In this document: piece after piece, positions 17,909 to 25,571 of the stretch
How positions within the stretch are numbered: the stretch's first letter is position 1
How the letters are laid out: every line of letters begins with the position of its first letter
Assembly (NCBI RefSeq): GCF_018070325.1
Contig: NZ_JAGPXY010000022.1
Span: 1-64,000 of the forward strand
DNA: 64,000 nucleotides
From: Micromonospora sp. H61
GTDB lineage: Bacteria > Actinomycetota > Actinomycetes > Mycobacteriales > Micromonosporaceae
Direction: 5' to 3'
The notes under the pieces: generated by a model
Seen by the model: the letters and a program-made list of their open reading frames with translations, nothing else
The model's database searches: none
What the model was told of the DNA's origin: nothing
Translations under genes and position numbers: made by a program

Positions 17909-18090
17909 CCGGTGCCCGGTGGCGCAAGAGCATCCGTAGCGGCCCGGATGGCGGCAACTGCGTGGAGGTTGCCAGCAACCTGCCTGGGCTGGTGGCCGTC
18001 CGCGACTCCAAGGACCCGACCGGTCCCGCGCTGCTCTTCCCGCCTGACGCGTGGCGGGCGTTCGTCGGTGCCGACTCCTTCCGCCGGTAG
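17899..18090 (+). CDS. DUF397 small protein
   Basis: A 63-aa DUF397 protein (WRKSIRSGPDGGNCVEVA near the start, VAVRDSKDP in the middle, F-P-x-x-W-x-x-F towards the end). DUF397 proteins act together with XRE/DUF5753 regulators, possibly as antagonists or co-regulators; the mechanism is not settled. The ATG overlaps the end of the XRE gene by 10 nt, which implies translational coupling and fixed stoichiometry. Confidence 0.92.
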   Translation: MDLTGARWRKSIRSGPDGGNCVEVASNLPGLVAVRDSKDPTGPALLFPPDAWRAFVGADSFRR

Positions 18091-18097
18091 TTAGCGC

Positions 18098-18364
18098 TCA
18101 GTCTCCGGCTGCTTGATCGGCCGCCCTTACCCATCGGCTCATATGCTGATCGATGACCTCCCGTACCTGGCGACGGAGGCCCGTGCCGCTCGTATCGCCC
18201 ATCCCCTCGGCCGCGAAGACCGCATCGGTAAAGCTGTCCGCGTCGTTGGGAGAGGACTCGCGGAGCCGAAGGTTCTCTGCAGGGGGCAGGCAGAAGCCCA
18301 GCTTGACGCACAGCTCTTCGAGGAGTCGTTGGACTTCAGAATTCCTGTCATGAGGGTGGCCCAT
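18098..18364 (-). CDS. Hypothetical 88-aa protein
   Basis: An acidic helical protein (RNSEVQRLLEELCVKLGFCLPP near the N-terminus, then SFTDAVFAAEGMG and RRQVREVIDQHMSRWV). It converges with DUF397 with a 7-bp gap. I use the internal ATG at 18364; the upstream part of the open frame is low-complexity Arg/Pro and probably untranslated, although a good ribosome-binding site is lacking. I recognise no domain. Its position inside the cassette that separates the ABC ATPase from its permeases suggests it arrived with that cassette. Confidence 0.55.
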   Translation of the reverse strand: MGHPHDRNSEVQRLLEELCVKLGFCLPPAENLRLRESSPNDADSFTDAVFAAEGMGDTSGTGLRRQVREVIDQHMSRWVRAADQAAGD

Positions 18365-18519
18365 GGTGGACAGCGTGGTGACTCCTGCCGCGAGTCGCCA
18401 ACCCTGACGCGCACAAATCCGGGCGACACGTCGGCGGGGTCGTCGTAGGGTGACCGCGGTCTGTCGTACCCCGGGGGTAGACAGGTCGTGGTGGTCGGCG
18501 CGGTGGGCGGGGTGGTCGG

Positions 18520-19308
18520 GTGAGTGCGGCGGGATCGGCGCGGTTCCCATGGGTGCCGGCGTACGCGGTGTTCGAGCACCACCTGGTGGGGCTTCGGCGC
18601 ACCTGGCGGGCCGGGGTGTTCTCCTCGTTCCTGCTGCCGGTGCTGACGGTCCTCGGGTTCGGGGTGGGCGTCGGCGCCTACATCGACCAGGGCGTCGGCG
18701 GGGTGCGTTACCTCGACTGGCTGGTCCCCGGGCTGATCGCCTCGACAGCGCTCCAGGTGACCGTCGGTGACTCGACCTGGCCGGTGTTCAGCAACTTCCA
18801 ATGGGTCAAGACCTACTTCGCGCAGGGCGCGTCGCCGCTGCGGGTGGGTGACATCGTGGCCGGGCACCTGGCCTTCGTGCTGTTCCGCGTGCTCACCACG
18901 ATTGTGGCGTTCCTACTGGTCACCGGGCTGTTCGGGGCGTTGCGGTCGCCGTGGGCGGTGGCCACCCTGCCGGTGGTGGCGTTGCTCGGGCTGGCCGTCG
19001 CCGCACCGACCTTCGCGTACGCCGCATCGGTGTCGAGCGACAGTTGGCTGGCGATGCTGTTCCGGTTCGCGGTCATCCCGATGACGCTCTTCGCCGGGGT
19101 GTTCTTTCCGGTCGAGTCGTTGCCCGAGGCGCTGCGCTGGCTGGCGTACGCGACACCGTTGTGGCACGCCGTGGACCTGTGCCGCGCGGCCACGCTCGGC
19201 GTCGCCCCACAGTGGTCGATCGTCGGGCACCTGCTCTACCTGGCCGCCTGGGCGGTCGCCGGCTGGTTGCTGGCGGTGCGCGCGTTCCGTCGCAAGCTCG
19301 TCGTCTGA
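18520..19308 (+). CDS. ABC-2 type permease, first subunit
   Basis: A 262-aa integral membrane protein of the ABC-2/NodJ type with six predicted helices. Typical features are the amphipathic N-terminus (FEHHLVGLRRTW), a DSTWPVFSNFQWVKTYFAQGASPLRVGDIVAG loop before the third helix, and FFPVESLPEALRWLAYATPLWHAVDLCR before the last helix. It forms an exporter with the following permease and presumably with the ATPase at 15510-16442. The GTG start has no clear ribosome-binding site; re-initiation or an upstream leader is possible. Confidence 0.9.
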   Translation: MSAAGSARFPWVPAYAVFEHHLVGLRRTWRAGVFSSFLLPVLTVLGFGVGVGAYIDQGVGGVRYLDWLVPGLIASTALQVTVGDSTWPVFSNFQWVKTYFAQGASPLRVGDIVAGHLAFVLFRVLTTIVAFLLVTGLFGALRSPWAVATLPVVALLGLAVAAPTFAYAASVSSDSWLAMLFRFAVIPMTLFAGVFFPVESLPEALRWLAYATPLWHAVDLCRAATLGVAPQWSIVGHLLYLAAWAVAGWLLAVRAFRRKLVV

Positions 19309-19341
19309 ACAGCAACCCGAAGAGCAAGCAGAGAGGATGCC

Positions 19342-20151
19342 GTGGTCACGCTGATCCTGCCCCGGCTGGTCGACGTCTCCGCCGCGTCCCGGCGGTCGGC
19401 GTCGGTGGTCGGGCGCAACGTCGCGGCGCTGAAGTCGGTCTACTGGCTGCTGCTGCTCTCCGGCTTCGTGGAGCCGCTGCTCTACCTGCTGTCCATCGGG
19501 GTGGGCGTCGGCGCGCTGGTCGGCGACCTGCCGCTGCCCGACGGGCGGCTGGTCTCGTACGCCGAGTTCGTGGCCCCGGCGATGCTCGCCTCCTCGGCGA
19601 TGACCGGTGCGCTCGCGGAGACCACCTTCAACTTCTTCGGCAAGATGAAGTACATGAAGCTGTACGACGGGATGATCGCCACCCCGGTACGGCCGTTCGA
19701 GATCGCCGTGGGCGAATTGGGTTGGGCGATGCTGCGGGGCAGCGCCTACTCGGCGGCGTTCCTCGGCGTGATGGTCGCGCTGGAGTTGACGAGCGTCACC
19801 CGCGCGTTGACCGCTCTCCCGGCCGCGGTGCTTGTCGGGTTCGCGTTCGGGGCGCTCGGCATGGCGATCTCCACCTTCATGCGCAGTTGGCAGGATTTCG
19901 ACCTGATGGCCTCCGCGCAGTTCACCCTCTTCCTCTTCTCCGGCACCTTCGTGCCGGCGCAGGCCTACCCGACAGTGCTGCACTGGCTCGTCGAGATCAC
20001 CCCGCTGTACCGGTCGGTGCACCTGCTCCGCGGGGTCGCGCTGGGCAGTGGTGGTTGGCTCTGGCTGCTCGACGTGCTCTACTTGCTGGCGATGATGGCG
20101 ATCGGTCTGCTGGTGGCTTCCCGCCGAATGGCGAGGTTGCTCTACAAGTAG
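19342..20151 (+). CDS. ABC-2 type permease, second subunit
   Basis: A 269-aa paralogue of the previous gene with the same six-helix ABC-2 layout. It has FFGKMKYMKLYDGMIATPVRPFEIAVGEL before the third helix and FSGTFVPAQAYPTVLHWLVEITPLYRSVHLLRG before the last helices. GAGAGGATGCC precedes the GTG. The 33-nt gap to the first permease makes a shared operon clear. Together with the ATPase these give the usual one ATPase plus two permeases. No substrate can be assigned from sequence. Confidence 0.91.
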   Translation: MVTLILPRLVDVSAASRRSASVVGRNVAALKSVYWLLLLSGFVEPLLYLLSIGVGVGALVGDLPLPDGRLVSYAEFVAPAMLASSAMTGALAETTFNFFGKMKYMKLYDGMIATPVRPFEIAVGELGWAMLRGSAYSAAFLGVMVALELTSVTRALTALPAAVLVGFAFGALGMAISTFMRSWQDFDLMASAQFTLFLFSGTFVPAQAYPTVLHWLVEITPLYRSVHLLRGVALGSGGWLWLLDVLYLLAMMAIGLLVASRRMARLLYK

Positions 20152-20215
20152 GGGTTATCCGCGCCCGTCCACGGGGCATGTCCGGAGGTGACACCGCCGA
20201 CCAGGAGGAGGGGCG

Positions 20216-21241
20216 ATGACCTCGGACGAGTCTTCCGCCCAGCGTGAGCGCGAGGGTGATCCGGCCACCACGCCGGTCGGGCCCGACGCGGGCCCGGACA
20301 GCCCCACCGACCTGCCCGGCAGCGGCTGGAAGGCGGCGATGCGCCGGACGATCACCGAATTCCAGGACGACAGCCTCACCGACTGGGCCGCCGCGCTTAC
20401 CTACTACGGGGTGCTGTCAATCTTCCCCGGCCTGCTGGTGCTGATCTCCCTACTCGGGCTGCTCGGCGAGAGTGCCACCCAGGGCGTCAAGGACACCGTC
20501 AACCAGGCGGTGCCGAACGACAGCGTGCAGGAGATCATCGAGGGCGCGATCAACACCGCCCAGCAGAACGGCGGCCTGGCCAGCGTCGCGGCGATCATCG
20601 GTCTGGTGGCCGCGTTCTGGTCCGCGTCCGGCTACATCGGTGCCTTCATGCGTGCGTCCAACACGATCTACGACGTGCCGGAGGGTCGGCCGATCTGGAA
20701 GACGCTGCCGATCCGGGCCGGTGTGACAGCGGTGATCGGCGTGCTGCTGCTGGTGTGCGCGGTGATCGTGGTCTTCACCGGCCGCCTCGCCGAGTCGGTC
20801 GGTGACGTGATCGGGCTCGGTTCGACGGCGGTCGCGGTGTGGGACATCGCGAAGTGGCCGGTGCTGCTGATCCTGGTCAGCCTGATGTTCGCGATCCTCT
20901 ACTGGGCCTCACCGAACGCGCGGCACGGCGGGTTCCGCTGGATCAGCCCCGGCGGGGTGCTGGCCGTGGTGATCTGGCTGGTGATCTCCGGCCTGTTCGC
21001 CTTCTACGTGAGCAACTTCGGCTCGTACGACAAGACGTACGGGACGCTGGCCGGGGTCATCATCTTCCTGGTGTGGCTCTGGCTGAGCAACATCGCGATC
21101 CTGCTGGGGGCGGAGTTCGACGCCGAGTTGGAGCGGGGTCGCGCCATCTCGGCCGGGCACTCGGTCGACGACGAGCCGTACGTCGAGCTGCGCGACGACC
21201 GCAAGCTCCGCAAGAAGCGAAATTCTGCCGGCCGCCGCTGA
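20216..21241 (+). CDS. YihY/virulence factor BrkB family membrane protein
   Basis: A 341-aa inner-membrane protein of the YihY/BrkB family (once misnamed ribonuclease BN). The N-terminal 40 residues are acidic and disordered, then FQDDSLTDWAAALTYYGVLSIFPGLLVLISLLG opens the family domain. About six helices follow, including NTIYDVPEGRPIWKTLPIR, RHGGFRWISPGG and the FGSYDKTYGTLAGVIIFLVWLWLSN signature, and a positively charged tail ends the protein. The role is uncertain; proposals include lipid or small-molecule transport. AGGAGGAGGGG precedes the ATG. A clear hairpin terminator lies 45 bp after the stop. Confidence 0.92.
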   Translation: MTSDESSAQREREGDPATTPVGPDAGPDSPTDLPGSGWKAAMRRTITEFQDDSLTDWAAALTYYGVLSIFPGLLVLISLLGLLGESATQGVKDTVNQAVPNDSVQEIIEGAINTAQQNGGLASVAAIIGLVAAFWSASGYIGAFMRASNTIYDVPEGRPIWKTLPIRAGVTAVIGVLLLVCAVIVVFTGRLAESVGDVIGLGSTAVAVWDIAKWPVLLILVSLMFAILYWASPNARHGGFRWISPGGVLAVVIWLVISGLFAFYVSNFGSYDKTYGTLAGVIIFLVWLWLSNIAILLGAEFDAELERGRAISAGHSVDDEPYVELRDDRKLRKKRNSAGRR

Positions 21242-21286
21242 CGGCTCAGCCCTGATCGCCCTGCGGCCACCGCCCCGCGCCAAATT

Positions 21287-21320
21287 GCCCCGCCACCGAG
21301 GATCGGCTGGCGGGGCGTTT
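21287..21320 (+). terminator. Hairpin terminator after the YihY gene
   Basis: GCCCCGCCA (21287-21295) pairs perfectly with TGGCGGGGC (21308-21316), with a further 3-bp inner stem, and is followed by GTTT. This separates the YihY gene from the ROK operon. Confidence 0.75.
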
Positions 21321-21392
21321 GCGTGTCCGTCGATGGAACTGTGGGCGAGGGGACGCGGGCCGTCCGTGATCCTTTCCATGATCGACTAGTAG

Positions 21393-21414
21393 CTTTTGTT
21401 CTTTCGGACAAAAG
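21393..21414. promoter_or_regulatory. Candidate operator upstream of the ROK regulator
   Basis: CTTTTGT (21393-21399) and ACAAAAG (21408-21414) form a perfect 7-bp inverted repeat with an 8-bp centre in an unusually AT-rich patch, about 120 bp before the ROK start. It is a plausible site for autoregulation by the ROK protein and control of the sugar importer operon. The TCGGACA sequence at the edge of the right arm recurs near 21469. Confidence 0.45.
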
Positions 21415-21530
21415 TTGGTCTCGGAACGGTTGAAGCTCTGGACAGGCGGCGTGGAACGCTCTTACTGTGTCGGACACAACACATCGGCATTGCGTCGATG
21501 TGAACGCTGCCAAAGAAGAGGGGGCCCCGG

Positions 21531-22709
21531 GTGCGCACCGTCGACCCCCTACACGTGCGCCTGTTGCGGCTGCTCCGCGACGAGGGTGCCGTGTCCCGGG
21601 CCGAGCTGGGCGACCGGCTCCAGATGCCGCGTCCGCGCATGCTGGCCGAGCTTGATCGCCTGGTGACGCTGGGCTATGTGGCCGAGGCCGGGCTCGCCGC
21701 ATCCCGAGGCGGGCGTCGCTCGACTCTCGTCGAGCTGAACCCGAAGCTGCGCTTCGCCGCCGTCGACCTCGGCGCCAGCTCGATGGACGTCGAGGTGGTC
21801 AACGGCCGCCTCGAACCGGTGGCCCACTACGCCGAGGCGGCCGACATCCGCAACGGCCCGAAGGTGACCCTGCAACGGGTCAACGAACTGCTGCACAAGG
21901 CCCGGGTCGACGGCGCGTACGAGCGACTGGACGCGGTCGGCATCGGCGTACCCGGCCCGGTCAGCTTCCGCGACGGCGTTCCGGTCTCACCACCGATCAT
22001 GCCGGGCTGGGACCGGTTCCCGGTGCGTGAGCTGCTCAGCCGGGAGCACGGCTGCCCGGCGGTGGTCGACAACGACGTCAACATCATGGCGATCGGCGAG
22101 CGGCACGGTGGTGTCGCCCACTCGGTGGACGACTTCCTCTTCGTGAAGATCGGCACCGGCATCGGGTGCGGCATCTACCTCACCGGCGAGGTCTACCGGG
22201 GCACCGACGGCTGTGCCGGCGACATAGGCCACATCCAGGTCGACTCGCACGGTCCGATGTGCTCCTGCGGCAACATCGGCTGCCTGGAGGCGCTGTTCAG
22301 CGGCGCCGCGCTCGCCAAGGACGCCGCAGCCGCCGCCCGCAGTGGCACGTCGCCGGCGCTGGCCGAGCGACTGGCGCTGCGGGGTGTCGTCACCGCGCTG
22401 GACGTCGCCGAGGGCGCCGTCGAGGGCGACGTGACCTGCATCCAGTTGATCCGGGACGGCGGACGGCGGGTCGGCGGAGTGCTCGCCGGTCTGGTCAGCT
22501 TCACCAACCCGTCCATGATCGTGATCGGTGGAGGGCTGGCCCAGCTGGGCCACATCCTGCTCGCCGAGATCCGCAGTGTGGTCTACCGCCGGTCACTGCC
22601 ACTGGCCACCGGCAACCTTCCCGTCGTCCTGTCCGAGCTGGGCGGCCGTGCCGGTGTCACCGGCGCGGCGGTGCTCGCGAGCGACGTCGCCTTCGGGGAA
22701 GCCGCATGA
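21531..22709 (+). CDS. ROK-family transcriptional regulator
   Basis: A 392-aa repressor-like ROK protein. Residues 1-70 are a winged helix-turn-helix (GAVSRAELGDRLQMPRPRMLAELDRL). The rest is the ROK sugar-kinase-like fold with DLGASS, GIGVPGPVSF, VDNDVNIMAIGE and the zinc/sugar motif CSCGNIGCLEAL. Such proteins sense a sugar or sugar phosphate and control the neighbouring uptake genes, here the ABC importer that follows. GAGGGGG lies upstream of the GTG. The stop overlaps the ATG of an eight-codon open frame (ATGA), which in turn ends just before the importer ATPase. Confidence 0.92.
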   Translation: MRTVDPLHVRLLRLLRDEGAVSRAELGDRLQMPRPRMLAELDRLVTLGYVAEAGLAASRGGRRSTLVELNPKLRFAAVDLGASSMDVEVVNGRLEPVAHYAEAADIRNGPKVTLQRVNELLHKARVDGAYERLDAVGIGVPGPVSFRDGVPVSPPIMPGWDRFPVRELLSREHGCPAVVDNDVNIMAIGERHGGVAHSVDDFLFVKIGTGIGCGIYLTGEVYRGTDGCAGDIGHIQVDSHGPMCSCGNIGCLEALFSGAALAKDAAAAARSGTSPALAERLALRGVVTALDVAEGAVEGDVTCIQLIRDGGRRVGGVLAGLVSFTNPSMIVIGGGLAQLGHILLAEIRSVVYRRSLPLATGNLPVVLSELGGRAGVTGAAVLASDVAFGEAA

Positions 22710-22732
22710 AGCTGTTCGAGATTCCGTCGTGA
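22706..22732 (+). other. Eight-codon open frame between ROK and importer genes
   Basis: ATG at 22706 overlaps the ROK stop (ATGA) and encodes MKLFEIPS before a TGA. It could be a translational bridge between the two genes or the start of a deleted gene whose first codons remain. No ribosome-binding site of its own is evident, so any translation would be by coupling to ROK. Confidence 0.3.
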
Positions 22733-22746
22733 GCGAGGAGGAGACT

Positions 22747-24351
22747 GTGGCTCTGCCCGAGGATGACCCCGCCACCGCGTCGGCCGAGGCCGTCGCCGAG
22801 GCGCCGCTGGTCGAGGCTCCCGCCGACACCGTCGCGGGCGAGGTGGTCCTGCGCCTCACCGATCTGGTGAAGACCTTCCCCGGCGTACGCGCGCTCGACG
22901 GCGTGCAGCTGGAGGTGCGTGCCGGCGAGGTGCACTGCCTGCTCGGGCAGAACGGCGCCGGCAAGTCCACCCTCATCAAGGTGCTCGCCGGGGTGCACCA
23001 ACCGGATTCCGGGCAGGTGGAGTGGCGCGGTGAGCCGGCCACGTTCGCCAACCCGCAGGCCGCCATGAAGGCGGGCATCGCCACCATCTACCAGGAGCTC
23101 GACCTCGTCGAGGATCTGTCGGTGGCGGAGAACGCGTTCCTCGGACACGAGTACCGCAACTTCGGTTTCGTCCGGCGCGGTCGGATGGCCCGGCACACCC
23201 GGCAGATCCTCAGCCGGCTCGGCCACGGTGAGATCCCGCCGGGGCGGATGGTCCGGTCACTGCCGGCGGCCGGCAAACAGATCGTCAGCATGGCGCGGGC
23301 GCTGTCGCACGAGGCCCGACTGATCATCATGGACGAGCCGAGCGCGGTGCTGGCCCACGACGAGGTCGGCAACCTGTTCCGAATCATCCGAGAGCTGACC
23401 GCGCAGGGCATCGCCGTCATCTACATCTCCCACCGGTTGGAGGAGATCCGCGAGATCGGCGACCGGGTCACCGTCCTCAAGGACGGCCGGACCACGGCGG
23501 CGAACCTGCCGGCGCGCGACACCCCGACCCGCGACCTGGTGAGCCGGATGACCGGCCGCACCATCGAGTACGTCTTCCCGGACCGGCCGACCGACGACTC
23601 CGCTGGCGCCGACCTGCTCCAGGTGCAGGGGTTGACCCGCACCGGCGAGTTCGCCGACGTGTCGCTGAACGTGCGTGCCGGGGAGATCGTGGGCATCGCG
23701 GGGCTGGTCGGCTCCGGTCGTTCCGAACTGCTGGAGACGATCTACGGCGCCCGCCTCCCGGAGGCCGGCACGGTGCAGATGGACGGCAAGGTCCTGCGGC
23801 CCGGCGTCGGCGCGGCGGTTCGCGCCGGCATGGGAATGGCCCCGGAGGAACGCAAGAGCCAGGCGCTGCTGCTCGGCGAGCCGATCTACCGCAACGTCAC
23901 GCTGGCCACCTTCGGCCGGTACGCGCGGCTCGGCTTCACCAACGCCGCCAAGGAACGCGCCGAGGCGGACCGGATCGCGGAGACCCTGGAGCTGCGGCCC
24001 CGGGACGTCGACCGGCCGGTACGCACGCTGTCCGGCGGCAACCAGCAGAAGGTGGTGGTCGGGCGTTGGCTGCTCGGCGGCACCAAGTTGCTGCTTCTCG
24101 ACGAGCCGACCCGGGGCGTGGACGTGGGCGCCCGGGCCGAGCTCTACCAGGTCATCCGGGGATTGGCCGCACAGGGCGTTGGGGTGCTGCTGGTCTCCAG
24201 CGAGGTGCCCGAGGTGCTGGGTCTGGCCGACCGGGTGCTGGTGATGCGGGAAGGGCGGGTCGTCCGCGAAGCCGCGGCCGGCGAACTCGACGAGAACACT
24301 GTGCTTGACCTCGTGATGGCGGGGTCCTTGATGGAAGGCGCACCGGCATGA
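22747..24351 (+). CDS. Sugar ABC importer ATPase (MglA/RbsA type, two NBDs)
   Basis: A 534-aa cytoplasmic ATPase with two tandem nucleotide-binding domains, energising import of a monosaccharide or cyclitol. The first NBD has Walker A GQNGAGKST, IYQELDLVEDLSVAENAFLG and Walker B RLIIMDEPSAVLAHDE. Its signature loop reads LPAAGKQIV instead of the canonical LSVAQQQMV-type sequence. The second NBD has the degenerate A-loop GLVGSGRSEL, LSGGNQQKVV and LLLLDEPTRGVDVGA. The GTG at 22747 follows a perfect AGGAGG by 5 nt, so I prefer it to the GTG at 22729. The gene ends in an ATGA overlap with the permease. Confidence 0.94.
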   Translation: MALPEDDPATASAEAVAEAPLVEAPADTVAGEVVLRLTDLVKTFPGVRALDGVQLEVRAGEVHCLLGQNGAGKSTLIKVLAGVHQPDSGQVEWRGEPATFANPQAAMKAGIATIYQELDLVEDLSVAENAFLGHEYRNFGFVRRGRMARHTRQILSRLGHGEIPPGRMVRSLPAAGKQIVSMARALSHEARLIIMDEPSAVLAHDEVGNLFRIIRELTAQGIAVIYISHRLEEIREIGDRVTVLKDGRTTAANLPARDTPTRDLVSRMTGRTIEYVFPDRPTDDSAGADLLQVQGLTRTGEFADVSLNVRAGEIVGIAGLVGSGRSELLETIYGARLPEAGTVQMDGKVLRPGVGAAVRAGMGMAPEERKSQALLLGEPIYRNVTLATFGRYARLGFTNAAKERAEADRIAETLELRPRDVDRPVRTLSGGNQQKVVVGRWLLGGTKLLLLDEPTRGVDVGARAELYQVIRGLAAQGVGVLLVSSEVPEVLGLADRVLVMREGRVVREAAAGELDENTVLDLVMAGSLMEGAPA

Positions 24352-25475
24352 GCGACGCGACTCCCACTCCCACCGCGACACCGGAGCGCCCGCAGCTTCC
24401 GGCGCAGTCGCCGCCGGTGGACCCGGCGGAGACGGCGGTGGCAAATAACAAGGCAGGATCCGGGGGCAAGCTCTCCTGGTGGCGGGGTGACGGTGGCGAC
24501 GGCGCCAAGCGCAACCTCGGCCTGATCGGGGTGCTGGCCGCGCTCATCGTGGTCGGCGCGGTCACCAAGCCCGACCTGTACGGCGACCCGAACTGGGTCT
24601 GGAACAACGTCCTGGCCATTCTCCAGTTGGCCTCGGTCGTCGGCGTGGTCACTGTCGGGATGACCTTCGTGATCATCGGTGGTGGCATCGACCTGTCGGT
24701 CGGCGCGATCGTCGCGCTGGCCGGGGTCTGGTGCACCACTGTGGCCACCCAGAGCTACGGCGCCGGCGGCATGATCTTCACCGCCCTCGCGGTCGGCATC
24801 TGCGTCGGTCTCGTCAACGGTGTGCTCATCTCGTACGGGCGGCTGGTCCCCTTCATCGCGACGCTCGCGATGCTGGTGGCCGCGCGAGGGCTCGCGGCGT
24901 CGATCTCCAACAAGCAGACCCAGGTGTCGAGCAGCACCTTCATCAACGACATCGCCGCGCGCAAGGTGATCGGGATCCCGATCCTGGTCTACATCCTCGG
25001 CGCGGTCGTGCTGGCCGGTTGGGTAGTGCTCAACCGCACGACCTTCGGCCGGCGGACCATCGCCGTCGGTGGTAACCCGGAGGCGGCGCGGCTGGCCGGC
25101 ATCAACGTCCGGCGGCACACCATGCTGCTCTACGCGCTCTCCGGTCTCTGCTGCGGTATCGCCGCCATCATGCTCACCTCGCAGGCGACCTCGGCGCAGG
25201 CGGCGATGGCCAACCTGTACGAGTTGGACGCGATCGCCGCGGCGATCATCGGCGGGACTCTGCTCAGCGGCGGCCGGGGCACGATCGTCGGCTCGCTGCT
25301 CGGCGTCATCATCTTCGCCACCATCACGAACCTCTTCGCCATCAACGGCCTCTCCATCGAGGCGCAGAACATGGTCAAGGGCGGCATCATCGTCGCCGCC
25401 GTCCTGGTCCAGCAGTTCCAGTTCAAGTCAGTCACTCGGCTCCTCGCGCGGAACAGGGTCACCACCGCAACCTGA
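24348..25475 (+). CDS. Sugar ABC importer permease (RbsC/MglC type)
   Basis: A 375-aa membrane protein with a 50-residue Pro/Thr-rich cytoplasmic tail followed by about ten helices. Family landmarks are GMTFVIIGGGIDLSVGAIVALAG, NGVLISYGRLVPFIATLAML, VGGNPEAARLAGINV (the ATPase-contact loop) and IIGGTLLSGGRGTIVGSLLG. Its start overlaps the ATPase stop by 4 nt. It lies upstream of the binding protein gene with a small hairpin between them. Confidence 0.94.
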   Translation: MSDATPTPTATPERPQLPAQSPPVDPAETAVANNKAGSGGKLSWWRGDGGDGAKRNLGLIGVLAALIVVGAVTKPDLYGDPNWVWNNVLAILQLASVVGVVTVGMTFVIIGGGIDLSVGAIVALAGVWCTTVATQSYGAGGMIFTALAVGICVGLVNGVLISYGRLVPFIATLAMLVAARGLAASISNKQTQVSSSTFINDIAARKVIGIPILVYILGAVVLAGWVVLNRTTFGRRTIAVGGNPEAARLAGINVRRHTMLLYALSGLCCGIAAIMLTSQATSAQAAMANLYELDAIAAAIIGGTLLSGGRGTIVGSLLGVIIFATITNLFAINGLSIEAQNMVKGGIIVAAVLVQQFQFKSVTRLLARNRVTTAT

Positions 25476-25499
25476 CGCACCGCACCGTTGTCCTGGCGA

Positions 25500-25515
25500 C
25501 GTCGAGAAATCGACG
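25500..25515 (+). other. Intercistronic hairpin before the binding-protein gene
   Basis: CGTCGA-GAAA-TCGACG is a perfect 6-bp stem with a GNRA tetraloop, 57 nt before the binding-protein start. In importer operons such hairpins can protect the downstream message so that binding protein outnumbers permease. That role is inferred here from position only. Confidence 0.45.
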
Positions 25516-25571
25516 CTGGCCGGGCCCCGCACACCCTCAATAAGTCAAATCCCGCTCCCAGGAGGTCATTA

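Noticed and set aside
21461..21480. A second operator copy (TCGGACA) near the ROK start
   Set aside because: Only seven bases match and symmetry is lacking; noted in the operator entry but not called as a site.
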